From a bacterium (GTDB lineage Bacteria; Armatimonadota; Chthonomonadetes; Chthonomonadales; CAJBBX01): 46,634 nucleotides of DNA. Location: contig JAJZOL010000233.1 in NCBI GenBank assembly GCA_021811565.1, positions 1 to 46,634 on the forward strand. The letters run 5' to 3'. How positions within the stretch are numbered: position 1 is the stretch's first letter; the number at the start of each line of letters is the position of its first letter. Below are positions 32,969 to 42,644 of this stretch, piece by piece. Position numbers and translations under genes: made by a program. A model generated the notes under the pieces. That model was not told the origin of the DNA, did no database searches, and saw only the letters and a list, made by a program, of their open reading frames with translations.

Positions 32969-33019
32969 GATCGCATGATGATTTCATTTAAATGCACGCA
33001 TCATGGGAGCAATACCTTA

Positions 33020-33511
33020 TTAATGACATGGATCACTCCATTGGAGCATACAATAATCCGCTTTGACAACCTTCGCGTTATTGATTTCGACTCCATACTT
33101 GTTATGGATAGTGAGATCCTTGCCGTTCAGGGTTTTGACTTTCGCTCCGTTTTTCATGCGCTCAACCTGAGCTGCCATCACTTTTCCTTTAACCACATGG
33201 TAGGTCAATATACTGATGAGTTTCGCTTTGTTTTCCGGTTTCAGCAAACTGGCAAGTACGCCTTTAGGCAATTTGGCGAAAGCTGCATCCGTCGGTGCGA
33301 ATACCGTAAAGGGCCCCTTTCCCTCCAAGGCTTTCACCAATCCCGCCGCCTTCAACGCCGCGCAGAGAGTTTTGAATTGCCCTGCATGCATTGCCGTGTC
33401 CACAATATTCATATTTTTTGCGGCGGCGGGAGTGAATGATCCGATAGAGAGTATGAGCGATAAAGAACCGAGTAGGAACATTATTCTCATTTTTTCAGAC
33501 GCTGTTTTCAT
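33020..33511 (-). CDS. Secreted fasciclin (FAS1) domain protein, C-terminus frameshifted
   Basis: A 163-residue frame. GAAAGGATGAG precedes the ATG; signal peptide MKTASEKMRIMFLLGSLSLILS...PAAA. One FAS1 domain follows: NIVDTAMHAGQFKTLCAALKAAGLVKALEGKGPFTVFAPTDAAFAKLP, then ILTYHVVKGKV. These are the H1/H2 and YH motifs of the family, whose members mediate adhesion outside the cell. The frame ends in YCMLQWSDPCH. Removing one base near 33055 restores KADIVCSNGVIHVINKVLLP with a stop at 33001, the normal FAS1 ending. So it is either a recent mutation or a sequencing error. It follows the DUF378 gene by 30 bases. Confidence 0.85.
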   Translation of the reverse strand: MKTASEKMRIMFLLGSLSLILSIGSFTPAAAKNMNIVDTAMHAGQFKTLCAALKAAGLVKALEGKGPFTVFAPTDAAFAKLPKGVLASLLKPENKAKLISILTYHVVKGKVMAAQVERMKNGAKVKTLNGKDLTIHNKYGVEINNAKVVKADYCMLQWSDPCH

Positions 33512-33541
33512 TTTCTCATCCTTTCTGGTAAATAGGTGTTG

Positions 33542-33763
33542 TTAGTTCGTTGCTGTTGCGTGCTGCCATCGGTATTGAATGGCTTTCCATTGCAATGCCT
33601 GATAGACCGCCGAAAGCCCTACGAGGCCGTATACGATCCGGCTAAGAATACTTGCAGTTCCAAATAGCGTGGCAACCAGATCAAAATTCGCTATCCCAAC
33701 CAGACCCCAGTTCAACCCGCCAACTACAAGCAAAACCGCCACAACCACATCAAGTTTTTTCAT
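33542..33763 (-). CDS. DUF378 (YuzA-like) small membrane protein
   Basis: A 73-residue protein. AGGAG at about 33772 fixes the ATG at 33763 (MKKLDVVVAVLLVVGG). The family text LVVGGLNWGLVGIANFDLVATLFG followed by SRIVYGLVGLSAVYQAL is that of DUF378, with two membrane segments. Its function is unknown. It leads a two-gene minus-strand operon with the fasciclin gene and diverges from the B12-dependent regulator, whose operator candidate overlaps its upstream region. Light or B12 control is therefore plausible. Confidence 0.9.
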   Translation of the reverse strand: MKKLDVVVAVLLVVGGLNWGLVGIANFDLVATLFGTASILSRIVYGLVGLSAVYQALQWKAIQYRWQHATATN

Positions 33764-33881
33764 TTCAATCTCCTTTTTAATCCAAGATGAAGGATGATCA
33801 TGAGCCATCACCCTTCTGATTAGTTATCCTCAATAAACATATACGTTGAAAAAACCCGAATGTTATCCATTGTATATAAAT

Positions 33882-33901
33882 TGTCTAAAATTTTTTAGAC
33901 A
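33882..33901. promoter_or_regulatory. Palindromic operator candidate
   Basis: TGTCTAAAA-TT-TTTTAGACA: nine-base perfect arms, two-base gap, in the divergent region between the DUF378 operon and the CarH-like gene. The minus strand carries TAGACA in it, which could serve as -35 for the DUF378 operon, with TAACAT 16 bases on as -10. A bound repressor would block that promoter. Confidence 0.6.
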
Positions 33902-33937
33902 TGATATTCCGATGGGTCTGTTTCCTCGTATAATGAA

Positions 33938-33966
33938 TTGACAAACATGAAAGGGATGTTTATACT
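33938..33966 (+). promoter_or_regulatory. Consensus sigma70 promoter, probably leaderless mRNA
   Basis: TTGACA at 33938-33943, exactly 17 bases, TATACT at 33961-33966. Transcription should begin near 33973, one base before the ATG at 33974. The in-frame codons upstream are therefore promoter, not protein. Confidence 0.75.
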
Positions 33967-33973
33967 GAGAAAC

Positions 33974-34939
33974 ATGGATAATCGATACGGTATCAAAGCG
34001 GTATCCCTACGGACGGGTTTGAGCCCTTATGTCATCCGTGCCTGGGAAAAACGCTATAACGTGTTGCTTCCCAAAAGAACCACGACAAACAGGCGTGTCT
34101 ACAGCGATTCCGATATCGAAAAGTTGGAATATCTTTCACGCGCAATTGCGAAAGGGCATAGTATCGGAAATATCGCCGGGCTGGATATTACCGAGCTTCG
34201 CAGATTGGGAGGGGAGAGCGTTTCACATGGAATAGCCTGTTCGGATCCTATCGGAGGGACATCGGCGGAAGATATCCTTGCCGGATGTATTCACGCGGCG
34301 GAACAACTGGATGTAAGAGCATTGGAGGAAACCGTAGCTCACGCTCCCGTATTTCTGGGAGTGATCGGGTTTATGGAGAATGTGGCATTACCGCTACTTC
34401 GAATCGTGGGGGATCGGTGGAGGAATGGCACTATGCGAGTGGCGAACGAACACTTGGTAACTGCGGTGATTCGCTCCTCCCTTGGTCGCATACTTGAGGA
34501 TTACATGCCGTCTTCCTCATCTCCAAGTCTCATCGCAACCACTCCTGCAAGTCAGATTCATGAGATGGGCGCATTATTCGCAGCGGTTACCGCCGCTTCG
34601 GAAGGATGGAATGCGCATTACCTTGGGCCAAATTTGCCTGCCGAGGAAATCGCGGGCGCCGCATATCAGTGCGGTGCGGAAGCCGTTATCCTTAGCATCA
34701 TCTATCCGCCTGACGACCCTCTTCTTACGAGGGAACTGGAAAAATTGCGATCATTGCTGAGCCCGAACGTAACCATCATTACGGGCGGAATGTCCGTCAC
34801 GGCATATCGCGCAACGCTGGAGCAAAAAGGGTTTATGATGATAGAAAATTTGCAAGACTTGCGTAGATATCTGGAACGATTAAGATTGCGTTCAACGGAA
34901 AGTGGCTTTCAGGGCGATGAGGGGGAGAAGAAAACATGA
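33974..34939 (+). CDS. MerR-type B12-dependent photoreceptor regulator (CarH/LitR-like)
   Basis: A 321-residue protein from ATG 33974. Residues 1-70 are a MerR winged helix (YGIKAVSLRTGLSPYVIRAWEKRY, NRRVYSDSDIEKL). Residues 95-175 are the helical B12-cap bundle with the CarH photoreceptor motif W-x9-E-H (W149, E159, H160). Residues 185-310 are the B12-binding Rossmann domain. H196 in SQIHEMG sits where CarH has its cobalt-ligating His. In CarH, adenosylcobalamin-bound tetramers repress in the dark and light releases them. The likely target here is the divergent DUF378-fasciclin operon and its own promoter. Confidence 0.85.
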   Translation: MDNRYGIKAVSLRTGLSPYVIRAWEKRYNVLLPKRTTTNRRVYSDSDIEKLEYLSRAIAKGHSIGNIAGLDITELRRLGGESVSHGIACSDPIGGTSAEDILAGCIHAAEQLDVRALEETVAHAPVFLGVIGFMENVALPLLRIVGDRWRNGTMRVANEHLVTAVIRSSLGRILEDYMPSSSSPSLIATTPASQIHEMGALFAAVTAASEGWNAHYLGPNLPAEEIAGAAYQCGAEAVILSIIYPPDDPLLTRELEKLRSLLSPNVTIITGGMSVTAYRATLEQKGFMMIENLQDLRRYLERLRLRSTESGFQGDEGEKKT

Positions 34940-35080
34940 ATGTGATCCATCTCGCCCCATGCGTCGCTGTTTGGAATATCGGTTCGTTAAGCATGGAACC
35001 CTCGACTGTTTATGGGAAATCACCGCTTTTTGCGCCGTGTGACGTTATATTTTGCACTCCCAACCTGTGAGATAAGCGCG

Positions 35081-35184
35081 GACTAATCAAAAACAGCGGC
35101 ATCCATCGTAATGGCGTAAGTTAAAGGTGTGTCCGCTTTTGACGCGCATCTCAAACCCACTGGCGCTCTGAATTTCGAATTGAT
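35081..35184 (+). pseudogene. Decayed duplicate of a sugar-binding protein gene segment
   Basis: The text resembles 42732-42841 of the sugar-binding lipoprotein gene: AATCAAAAAC, GCGGC, then TCCGCTTTTGACGCGC with TCTCAAACCCACTGGC and CTCTGAATTTCGA. Stops and indels break the frame. It overlaps the extreme 3' side of the GH43 gene region. It is either a partial duplication or the remains of a second transporter gene. Confidence 0.6.
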
Positions 35185-35185
35185 A

Positions 35186-36175
35186 CTAATTATTCTCATC
35201 TTTGCCTGCCACCGGCCAACCATCCGGACCCCATAATAGTCTTTCCTCTCCCAGGACGGACCAGCCGGTATCGGGGTAGTAATGGTAGGTGAACCAGTCC
35301 TTGCCATGTTCGCTATAGATTCCAATCTGGCCTGGACCGTGCTCCATCCCGTTTACGTCATTCATCCTGACTGTAGGGCCGAGAAAGACATCGGATGCAT
35401 TCAGACTGCCCTTTTTGTCGACATAGGGACCGGTTATGACGGCGGAACGCGCCACATGAATGGTATATGTGCTCTTTGCGCCATCGCAACACCCCCCGGA
35501 ATTCCAGAACAGGTAGTAATAGCCCTTGTGGTGGAAAATATACGATGCTTCTATATGCCCCAATTCCAACGGGTATAGTCTTGGATTCTTGGGGTCCAGA
35601 AGCAATCCTGTTTGATTATTCAACCGCACTACGAAGATGGTTGGCGTTGAAGCAGGAAACGTGTAGCCCGAGCCATAACAAAGCCAGAGGTTCTTTTTCG
35701 TATCCAACACCGGGCAAGGATCGATTGATCCCCTTTTATCGGATTTAGTGCTGTGAATCACCATGCCCCGATCCGTCCAATGGTATTTCGGGTCATTCGG
35801 GTCCAGTGTCGGATTGGATTGCAATCCAATGGCGGTTTCGTCTCCGTTGCGGGTGGAAACGGCGTAATACATGTAATATTGCCCGTTCAGAAAAATGACG
35901 TCCGGCGCCCATACGCCAGCATTATTCTTGAACACCCAGGAAGGAAGCCCATTCGGAAACGCTGAGGGACCGGTTGTCCAATGGATTCGATCCTTTGAAT
36001 GCATCTGCCTGCCGCCGGTGGAGTAAACATAATATACGCCCTTGCATTTGATTATGCGGGAAGGATCATGACATCCTATGGAACCTGAAAGGATGAGGGC
36101 GCGGCATATTCCAGCACTCAGGAGCAACAGGGTGACTCCGAATGTTATCCCTCTGAAAAGGATTGTACGTTTCAT
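35186..36175 (-). CDS. Secreted GH43 arabinanase/arabinofuranosidase-type enzyme
   Basis: A 329-residue protein. GGAGGAAAC precedes the ATG at 36175; the longer upstream frame is not used. Signal peptide ...FGVTLLLLSAGICRA. Five-bladed propeller with the three GH43 catalytic acids: D37 in IGCHDPSRI (general base), D152 in GSIDPCPVL (pKa modulator) and E209 in GHIEASYIF (acid). WAPDVIFLNGQYYMYY is the familiar second blade. This looks like an endo-1,5-alpha-L-arabinanase. It is the last gene of an operon with the GH35-like and esterase genes, pointing to arabinan or arabinogalactan breakdown outside the cell. Confidence 0.9.
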   Translation of the reverse strand: MKRTILFRGITFGVTLLLLSAGICRALILSGSIGCHDPSRIIKCKGVYYVYSTGGRQMHSKDRIHWTTGPSAFPNGLPSWVFKNNAGVWAPDVIFLNGQYYMYYAVSTRNGDETAIGLQSNPTLDPNDPKYHWTDRGMVIHSTKSDKRGSIDPCPVLDTKKNLWLCYGSGYTFPASTPTIFVVRLNNQTGLLLDPKNPRLYPLELGHIEASYIFHHKGYYYLFWNSGGCCDGAKSTYTIHVARSAVITGPYVDKKGSLNASDVFLGPTVRMNDVNGMEHGPGQIGIYSEHGKDWFTYHYYPDTGWSVLGEERLLWGPDGWPVAGKDENN

Positions 36176-36261
36176 AGTGTTTCCTCCGAAGAGAAAGGAA
36201 CGAATGCCGCGGAAACTCTTGAACGGCGGATCCCTGCGGCTAATGCGCATTTCAAAACTGT

Positions 36262-38028
36262 TTAATCCCGTTGATAGAGATGTATGCGATAAATGCCAAA
36301 ATTCCACATGAATGGCATGTGCGAATCGTTGCCTGTCTGATCTCCATTCAATCGCCGCCCGGGAACCCAGTGACCGTCAACCAGCAAACTTTCATCAATG
36401 CTTCCAAGCCGCACGGTTTTCGCACCGGCGGCGTTCGCAGTGAAACTGAGATTCATATTGCCGCCTGCAACGACGTACTCATCGGGTCCGGTGCAAATGA
36501 TGAGGTATCCTGGAAATCCTTCGGAATCGGTAGGATGAAGCGCCGTGGACGCACGATTCCCAAGAAAACGACGGAACCCGTTATTCGCGGGACTTATATG
36601 AATGGTGTAATTCCCAAGGCTCACTTCTTGTGCAGCGGAACCGGTGTTCGGTGTGGGCGGTAACCAAGCGATTGAGCCTCTTCCCTGATTGTCCAATATT
36701 AGTGGCGCCAGATAATCCAGCACGGCGTATGTCTGCGCCAGCGGATCCGGAGCCGAAACGTTCCCAGATCGGAACCCAAACCAGCCATCAATGCCAAAAG
36801 GCGAAAATCCTATTGCGTTGTGGTTCAAAATGGCAGTCAGAGCATTGATGGCGCTTCCCGGTCCGGTGTTGGCTTCGGGGATGAAAAGCGTGTTTCCATT
36901 CCTTGTAAACCGTGTGCAGGTCTCATCGAATTCCGAGATGTACAGGTCCGGTGACATAAAATCCATGGATGGAGCACCGGCGCGCCAGATATCCGCCACT
37001 TGCGGCACCGGACCTCCGCTGGGATACGTGCCAGGCCATGGAAGAGAGGGTTGTTGCAGCCAGGCATTTACATACATCGGGATATTATATTCCCGTTTGC
37101 CAGCTTCAATCACCTTTTCGACATATCTGGCGTAATGCCACGCCATGAAGATTTCGTCCACGGGCCAATGCAATTTGCGCCATTCCGTCTTGCGCTGTTC
37201 GTCGGTAAGGTTATAACTTAGGACAATGCTATCCGGCTTGCCCTCGCCAAACACCTCCGTCCACGTGCCTGATGTTTTGAAACCGTTAGCTTTCCACACC
37301 GCAAGAAGCTCTGGCGCAAGAGTATCTTTGTGCTTTACGAGATACTTCATCAATTTTGGCGGAACCGGTCCTGAAAATGCTTTATTCGCCACAGCGCTGC
37401 GGTCTCGCGTATCGCCGAGAACTCCCACTTCGTTTTCCACCTGCATCATGAGAACCGTATGCTGTTGTCCATCCACTTCACGGATGTGCCTCATCAAAGC
37501 GCCGAATGCGCGAGCATCGGCATCTCTTGTGGCAGTTCCAAAAGTGGAGAGAACATTCAAAGTCTGACCTGATCCGTTTTTGATCAGAGGAAATCGCTTG
37601 GGATTGGTCTTGACCCAGTAAGGAACATAGGACGATTCTCCGTTTTTCCAGCTTCCAAACCACAGTAAAACCAGATGCATGTTATGTGCGCGAGCATCCT
37701 GAATCAGTCCATCCACCACAGAGAAGTCAAATTTACCCTCTGTAGGCTCTGTTAATTCCCAGGTGACTGCGGCAAGAACCGTATTCAGATTTTTCCTGGC
37801 AAGCTCGGGCCAGATTGGCTTCATATATTCCCTGCTCGAGGAACTGGAATTGTTAAGCTCACCGCCAAGTATGAGGAATGGATTTCCATCCACCACCATC
37901 TGGCGAACACCATGCCTTGTTTCCAGATGCGGCTGCAAGTTAATGGCTGCTGCGTTCATTGCCGTTATCAACGCATAAGCGATAACGGAAAGAACCAGAA
38001 AGAGCCTCTGAACTGAGTTAAAATTCAT
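36262..38028 (-). CDS. Secreted GH35/GH42-like beta-galactosidase with DUF5597-type C-terminus
   Basis: A 588-residue protein. The ATG at 38028 has AGAGGA upstream, inside the end of the preceding gene; export segment ...RLFLVLSVIAYALITAMNAAA. The barrel has FLILGGELNNSSSSSREYM near the start, acid/base E200 in MMQVENEVG and nucleophile E385 in LFIPEANTG. C-terminal residues about 460-585 form a beta domain of the DUF5597 kind (GFPGYLIICTGPDEYVVAGG). It should release beta-galactose from plant-type side chains. It starts 5 bases after the esterase stop and is followed by the GH43 gene. Confidence 0.85.
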   Translation of the reverse strand: MNFNSVQRLFLVLSVIAYALITAMNAAAINLQPHLETRHGVRQMVVDGNPFLILGGELNNSSSSSREYMKPIWPELARKNLNTVLAAVTWELTEPTEGKFDFSVVDGLIQDARAHNMHLVLLWFGSWKNGESSYVPYWVKTNPKRFPLIKNGSGQTLNVLSTFGTATRDADARAFGALMRHIREVDGQQHTVLMMQVENEVGVLGDTRDRSAVANKAFSGPVPPKLMKYLVKHKDTLAPELLAVWKANGFKTSGTWTEVFGEGKPDSIVLSYNLTDEQRKTEWRKLHWPVDEIFMAWHYARYVEKVIEAGKREYNIPMYVNAWLQQPSLPWPGTYPSGGPVPQVADIWRAGAPSMDFMSPDLYISEFDETCTRFTRNGNTLFIPEANTGPGSAINALTAILNHNAIGFSPFGIDGWFGFRSGNVSAPDPLAQTYAVLDYLAPLILDNQGRGSIAWLPPTPNTGSAAQEVSLGNYTIHISPANNGFRRFLGNRASTALHPTDSEGFPGYLIICTGPDEYVVAGGNMNLSFTANAAGAKTVRLGSIDESLLVDGHWVPGRRLNGDQTGNDSHMPFMWNFGIYRIHLYQRD

Positions 38029-38033
38029 GAGTT

Positions 38034-39661
<1,628 letters not shown>

Positions 39662-40435
39662 ATGTTCCCATTAAACCTCACTCTTTTACATTGCGGCGCA
39701 ATTGCAGAATGCACCGCTCAAATAGATCAGGTGTTCAAATACCACACCTTGCAATTGATGACCGAAGGGGCGGTGGAACTCTCATATGGAGATGATAATA
39801 GAGTGCTTGAGGGGGCATGGTTTTGGTTTGCGAAATCTGGTCCCCGCATTCGTTTTCATCCCGCCCCGGGAACATCATGTTGGAGTCATCGTTATTTGGT
39901 TTTTCACGGGCCTCTTGCAATGCGCTGGATGGCGGAAGGTTTGCTGCCAAATCTTGCGCAGCCCATGCCGGAAGATAAAGACTATGCCGTTGTCTTTGAT
40001 GAGATGCTGACACTTGCGAAGAGAACGGATTTTTGGGGGCAGGCGCGCGCCATCAATTTATTGGAACAAATCATTTTTGCATTGGCGGAAGCAAGAACGC
40101 ATCAGCCATGCTCAGATGCCTGGCTGCTATCAGCGAGGGAATGGCTGGAGAACGCATCGGATTTTTCGCCTGATTACATGCGTATGGCATCGGATTTAGG
40201 GATGAGCATGAGCGCGTTGCGAGATCGATTTCGGAATTCCGCCGGTAAGCCGCTACACTCTTATATATTGGAGTATCGGATGGCGAAAGCGCGTCAGATG
40301 CTGGGGGATACGGATATGCCACTGAAGGAGGTGGCTGCGCAACTGGGATACTGCGATGTATATTACTTTCACCGCCAGTTTCGGCAGATGGTCGGCGTGA
40401 CGCCCTCTGCATACCGCAAAAGTCGGCAAAGGTAA
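39662..40435 (+). CDS. AraC-family transcriptional regulator
   Basis: A 257-residue protein. Residues 1-100 form a cupin-like sensor (YHTLQLMTEGAVELSYG, GAWFWFAKSGPRIRFHP). Residues 155-257 form the two-helix-turn-helix AraC domain: YMRMASDLGMSMSALRDRFRNSAGKPLHSYILEYRMAKARQML and then MPLKEVAAQLGYCDVYYFHRQFRQMVGVTPSAYRK. The latter is an almost perfect family signature. No clear Shine-Dalgarno sequence precedes the ATG. Divergence from the esterase-GH35-GH43 operon makes it the likely activator of that operon in response to a sugar. Confidence 0.92.
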   Translation: MFPLNLTLLHCGAIAECTAQIDQVFKYHTLQLMTEGAVELSYGDDNRVLEGAWFWFAKSGPRIRFHPAPGTSCWSHRYLVFHGPLAMRWMAEGLLPNLAQPMPEDKDYAVVFDEMLTLAKRTDFWGQARAINLLEQIIFALAEARTHQPCSDAWLLSAREWLENASDFSPDYMRMASDLGMSMSALRDRFRNSAGKPLHSYILEYRMAKARQMLGDTDMPLKEVAAQLGYCDVYYFHRQFRQMVGVTPSAYRKSRQR

Positions 40436-40526
40436 GCGGAAGGATTGAGGAAATCCCGGAATCCGCGTATCAGAAATGCTCATAATCGAATAATGGAATC
40501 GATGAAGGTCAAAGGATGGTTGATTT

Positions 40527-41012
40527 TTATGGGAGAGCAACACGGGAGATGAAGTGCGCGAAGGAGTGAGAGAAGTGTTCTCTAAACGGTGAGCGCAACC
40601 TGAGTCTATTTTTCTGTTCTATTGCTAGATCGAGGATATAATTTTTAGGAAGGAGGAAGACACGGCTTAGATCAACCAATCTGTCAGTCATGTTCGCCTT
40701 ATCATCGTTTAGCCCCTTAAGCCATAAATATCGAAGTCGTTTCCCAGTCTTCACCTCATCTATGAAATATTTGCCATCATTTTGAGCGATCGGTTGATGA
40801 GGACATGCGAGAATCGTATCAACTTTGGCTTGAGCGATATCGCATGTTTGTGTGAGAATGATGATATTACAAAAGAAGCTATCGGCGTTCAGTTCATAGT
40901 GATTCCTTTCACGTGATGAATAACGAGGTAAAACGATTTGAACGTTTAAAAATAAATCACCCTGTTCAATCGAATCATCCTCTATGTGCAGATACCAAGA
41001 TTCATCCTGCAT
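40527..41012 (-). CDS. Unknown protein of the TIGR04255 cassette, ILTQTCDIAQ type
   Basis: A 161-residue protein without signal or membrane segment; AAGGGG precedes the ATG. The most notable text is FCNIIILTQTCDIAQAKVDTILACPHQPI at residues 47-75. I have a memory of similar ILTQSCDL proteins next to TIGR04255 genes, with no assigned function. The Cys and Asp in TQTCDI could be catalytic or metal-binding. It starts 12 bases after the middle gene and ends the AT-rich cassette. Residues DLSRVFLLPKNYILDL near 113-128 look like a short conserved beta-hairpin. Confidence 0.65.
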   Translation of the reverse strand: MQDESWYLHIEDDSIEQGDLFLNVQIVLPRYSSRERNHYELNADSFFCNIIILTQTCDIAQAKVDTILACPHQPIAQNDGKYFIDEVKTGKRLRYLWLKGLNDDKANMTDRLVDLSRVFLLPKNYILDLAIEQKNRLRLRSPFREHFSHSFAHFISRVALP

Positions 41013-41024
41013 GGAAATATCCCC

Positions 41025-41363
41025 TTATTCTTCATCCAGAATGATTGGAAATTCCCAGTTTCCGAGATGCGTTACTTTTAGTTTCACTTGCCGTCTGGCA
41101 TGCGGTTCAGTTGGAATACAGTATTTTTCATCATCATAGTCATCCAAAGAACTCGTCTCGACGTCGTTTCTTTGCCCCTTTAACAGTGCGATCTCCTCAT
41201 TCAGATTACATATCTGCAATCTCAACATAAAATTTTCATATATTATTTCATCATTTGATGAATTGATTTTATCTTCATTCTGATTATACAATGAAATCGA
41301 TGAAAAGAATTCAGAACCACCCATATATAAATCCTCATCATGGATAGTTGATCTAATATTCAT
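41025..41363 (-). CDS. Small acidic coiled-coil-like protein, middle gene of the cassette
   Basis: A 112-residue protein. GGAGGAG precedes ATG 41363, which overlaps the TIGR04255 stop as ATGA (41360-41363), so it is translationally coupled. A longer in-frame start at 41411 is less likely. A heptad-like stretch (ENFMLRLQICNLNEEIALLKGQ) suggests a coiled coil, then an acidic linker (SSLDDYDDEKY) and a basic beta patch (RRQVKLKVTHLGNWEFP). I do not recognise a family. The size, coupling and coiled coil fit an adaptor or antitoxin-like partner for the flanking genes. Confidence 0.65.
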   Translation of the reverse strand: MNIRSTIHDEDLYMGGSEFFSSISLYNQNEDKINSSNDEIIYENFMLRLQICNLNEEIALLKGQRNDVETSSLDDYDDEKYCIPTEPHARRQVKLKVTHLGNWEFPIILDEE

Positions 41364-42121
41364 CCTACTCCTCCCATTTGAAACAATGAACGCGCTTTGT
41401 CTGTAATACATGCCTCGAAATCATTGTCAATATACTCATGCCCTTTATCAATCCAGTTCATAACATTCTCAAGAGAAATGTGCTCGATATTTTTCGAAAC
41501 ATAATCGAGTTTCAATATGAATTGCATTTCAAGCGGATCATCGAATGATATCGGCTGAGTCTGGATGGTCATGATCCCATTATCCTCGGTATGATCCACG
41601 CTTACATTCATAAACCAATTTACGAAGGTTTGCGCAATGGGTTCCGGAACCGATGGGATAGCTTTGAGATAGTCTTCCACATGTATCACCTGAGAAGGAT
41701 TGGTTAATGGGATCGCAATACGGTTTATATAACACAATCCGACTCTATATAACCCTTGGGGGGATGTAACACGCCGATACGCATCCAATCCTTCTATTAT
41801 CAGAGGCCGAAAGATGTTCCATTGAGGATATGGTTCAAGCACATGTATGGACAAAAGGTTTGGACCAAGATGCATCAAACTTTTCCCATTTTTGCTTAAA
41901 AACCGCATAAGTGGCGGGATGTTTTGCAAAACATCATTTGATACACCCTGATTATGAGATTGAAAACGAAAATGTGTGTTTGAGACCATCTCCTTGCGAG
42001 GAAACACGTTCCTTACCTCTTCGTATAGCAGACCAGGCACTGTCAAATCCCATGAGTAATCCCGCTTGAAGCGAAACTCACACAACGCTTCCATTATGGG
42101 CGATTTCGCATAATGCGTCAT
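41360..42121 (-). CDS. TIGR04255 family protein
   Basis: A 253-residue protein; GGGAGGG just before the ATG. The N-terminus YAKSPIMEALCEFRF and the later LGPNLLSIHVLEPYPQW and LYRVGLCYINRIAIP are the text of the sporadic TIGR04255 family, which has no known activity. A TATAAT lies on the minus strand about 25 bases upstream (42145-42150 on the plus strand). The gene starts an AT-rich three-gene operon. Sporadic families of this kind often travel in defence or conflict islands. That is inference. Confidence 0.8.
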   Translation of the reverse strand: MTHYAKSPIMEALCEFRFKRDYSWDLTVPGLLYEEVRNVFPRKEMVSNTHFRFQSHNQGVSNDVLQNIPPLMRFLSKNGKSLMHLGPNLLSIHVLEPYPQWNIFRPLIIEGLDAYRRVTSPQGLYRVGLCYINRIAIPLTNPSQVIHVEDYLKAIPSVPEPIAQTFVNWFMNVSVDHTEDNGIMTIQTQPISFDDPLEMQFILKLDYVSKNIEHISLENVMNWIDKGHEYIDNDFEACITDKARSLFQMGGVG

Positions 42122-42644
42122 TCGATACCCTCCCTCTGTTCTATATTATACTATTCCATTATGCCTTTCATTCTCATGAAGGCAAGCGGGGCACGAACGC
42201 CCACCCTTGCCATTCACCGCAAAGCCGATGATGAAAACAGTTCCAGAGGTTCCCTCCTCGGCCGAAACGCCTTCCGACCATTCCCGCAAATATTATTTTT
42301 TCTCATGCCGTATCGGCTATAATGTATGCAAAACGTGTGAAAACAACATGTGCTTGTTCATCTATAACGTTATATCGCCGGGAAACAGCCATTTTTCCCA
42401 CTTTGAAAAAAGACTCCCCTTAAATTGCATGAGGGTGTGAAAAATCGGATGGTTATCGGATAAAATGAATAGGTTCCGAGATTAAAAGACCCGCTTGGCG
42501 AGGGGTTTTCAATTTATCGTTATATCACATATGGGTTTTCCTTCAATGCACCCTTTGACGGTTGCATGCAAAGTTCGCACAGCGACATGGCGATTTTAGC
42601 AACTATCTGACATAGCTCGTTATTAGAACAAGGAGATGTTCCGA
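42122..42644. other. Intergenic region upstream of the sugar transporter
   Basis: About 520 bases without a gene. It contains the TATAAT of the TIGR04255 operon (minus strand) near 42145, and a hairpin-like AAAAGACCC...GGGGTTTT at 42484-42509. The repeated word CGTTATATC occurs near 42367 and 42514. AAGGAG at 42630-42635 belongs to the next gene. Confidence 0.35.
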
